Source: Bradyrhizobium sp. 186 | Lineage (GTDB): Bacteria; Pseudomonadota; Alphaproteobacteria; Rhizobiales; Xanthobacteraceae | DNA: 64,000 bases | Direction: 5' to 3' | Assembly: GCF_023101685.1 (NCBI RefSeq) | Contig: NZ_CP082164.1 | Location: 4,402,001-4,466,000 of the forward strand | Shown here: piece by piece, positions 63,195-64,000 of the stretch | Layout of the letters: each line of letters begins with the position of its first letter | Numbering within the stretch: position 1 is the first letter of the stretch | Made by a program: the position numbers and the translations under genes | The notes under the pieces: generated by a model | Databases searched by the model: none | What the model was told of the DNA's origin: nothing | The model's input: the letters and a program-made list of their open reading frames with translations, nothing else

Positions 63195-63968
63195 ATGAGC
63201 AATTTCAACCAGGAAAGCGTTTTGAGCGTCCACCACTGGACCGACACGCTGTTCAGCTTCAAGACCACCCGCAGCCCGACCTTCCGTTTCCGCAACGGCG
63301 AATTCACCATGATCGGGCTCAAGGTCGGTGAGAGGCCGCTGCTGCGGGCCTACAGCGTCGCCAGCGCCAATTACGAGGACACGCTGGAGTTCTTCTCGAT
63401 CAAGGTGCCGGACGGCCCGCTGACCTCGCGGCTCCAGCACCTGAAGGAAGGCGACGAGATCATCGTCAGTCGCAAGGCCACCGGCACGCTCGTGATCGAC
63501 AATCTTGAGGAAGGGCGCAACCTCTATCTGATCGGCACCGGCACCGGGCTGGCCCCGTTCCTGAGCGTGATCAAGGATCCGGAGACCTATGAGCGTTTCG
63601 AGAAGGTGGTGCTGCTGCACGGCTGCCGTCACGTCAGGGAGCTCGCCTACGGCGAGATGATCACCAAGACGCTGCCGAACGACGACCTGCTCGGCGACTA
63701 CATCCGCAGCCAGCTGATCTACTACCCGACCGTGACCCGCGATCCCTTCCGCAACCGCGGCCGCATCACCGACCTCATCACCTCGGGCAAGCTGTTTGCC
63801 GATATCGGCTTGCCGGCGCTGGAAGCAGCCCATGACCGCGTGATGATCTGCGGCAGCCCGGCGCTGGTGGCGGATACCCGCGTGCTGCTGGGCGAGCGCG
63901 GCTTCGTCGAAGGCAATCATGGCGAGCCGGCCCAGTTCGTGGTCGAAAAGGCCTTCGCGGAACGCTGA
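63195..63968 (+). CDS. fpr: ferredoxin-NADP+ reductase
   Basis: A protein of 257 residues from the ATG at 63195 (MSNFNQESVLSVHHWTDTLFSFKTTR), with GGGAAGGTGAG upstream. The FAD-binding motif is LRAYSVASANYED, the NADP site is LIGTGTGLAPFLSVI, MICGSPALV is the third motif, and the C terminus FVVEKAFAER is the usual bacterial Fpr ending. It moves electrons between NADPH and ferredoxin or flavodoxin. Sharing an operator region with the ena-like gene, it likely supplies electrons to the Hnr-like reductase. Confidence 0.92.
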   Translation: MSNFNQESVLSVHHWTDTLFSFKTTRSPTFRFRNGEFTMIGLKVGERPLLRAYSVASANYEDTLEFFSIKVPDGPLTSRLQHLKEGDEIIVSRKATGTLVIDNLEEGRNLYLIGTGTGLAPFLSVIKDPETYERFEKVVLLHGCRHVRELAYGEMITKTLPNDDLLGDYIRSQLIYYPTVTRDPFRNRGRITDLITSGKLFADIGLPALEAAHDRVMICGSPALVADTRVLLGERGFVEGNHGEPAQFVVEKAFAER

Positions 63969-63969
63969 T

Positions 63970-63984
63970 CGCGAAATTTTCGCG
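63970..63984 (+). terminator. short hairpin after fpr
   Basis: CGCGAAA (63970-63976) pairs with TTTCGCG (63978-63984) around a single base. It lies 2 bases after the fpr stop. It is short and lacks a long T run, so the call is weak. Confidence 0.35.
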
Positions 63985-64000
63985 CAATAAGACCGTATTT

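Noticed and set aside
1..64000. CRISPR arrays, insertion sequences, integrases, tRNA or rRNA genes
   Set aside because: No regularly spaced short repeats, transposase or integrase motifs, or cloverleaf-like sequences were found. The palindromic repeats seen are single or two-copy intergenic elements.

Overview
The window is 64 kb of high-GC chromosomal DNA with tightly packed genes. It most resembles Bradyrhizobium or a close relative in the Alphaproteobacteria. The reasons are a complete acpXL-fabZ-fabF-fabF-lpxXL block for the very-long-chain fatty acid of lipid A, tandem kup genes, a DUF2865 secreted protein, a class II DAHP synthase, and several families of intergenic palindromic repeats. 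No tRNA, rRNA, insertion sequence, prophage or CRISPR array was recognised.

Positions 1-12 kb are regulatory and stress-related. They hold a peroxiredoxin cut by the window edge, a MOSC-ferredoxin reductase-ferredoxin fusion, a TerB / small membrane protein / TerC / UPF0114 run, three regulators (AraC, LysR, and a ModE-like HTH fused to a periplasmic-binding-protein-like domain), and an aldehyde dehydrogenase behind a 14-bp perfect palindrome. Positions 12-29 kb are mostly housekeeping: DAHP synthase, diacylglycerol kinase, NAD synthetase, cysS-GNAT-cimA with interlocking start and stop codons, a LOG protein, an ABC exporter, psd-pssA, an RraA-like protein and an SDR. Positions 28-37 kb carry a MotA/MotB stator pair, two tandem Kup potassium transporters, and a rhodanese-aminotransferase-PotF group. 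Positions 37-41.5 kb (minus strand) carry the lipid A very-long-chain fatty acid block. One of its two ketoacyl-ACP synthases contains no cysteine at all. Positions 41.7-46.8 kb hold hypothetical proteins, a ParB-like protein, an AhpD-like protein and a HerA-type ATPase.

Positions 47-64 kb are the most interesting part: a catabolic island that reads as the reductive (6-hydroxynicotinate reductase / enamidase) route of nicotinate or N-heterocycle breakdown. It contains a two-subunit Mo/Fe-S/cytochrome c hydroxylase (NicA/NicB type), a 6-hydroxynicotinate reductase homologue, UPF0280 and DUF1185 proteins, a branched-chain-amino-acid-type ABC importer with a fused permease, a MarR regulator, an enamidase-like amidohydrolase, a ferredoxin-NADP reductase and an extradiol ring-cleavage dioxygenase. 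All promoter regions of the island carry related palindromes built from TAC(A/G)AATGA half-sites, so it looks like one regulon under the local MarR protein. Enzymes after the enamidase step are not in the window.

Family assignments rest on sequence motifs read by eye and on memory of the families. No database search was run.
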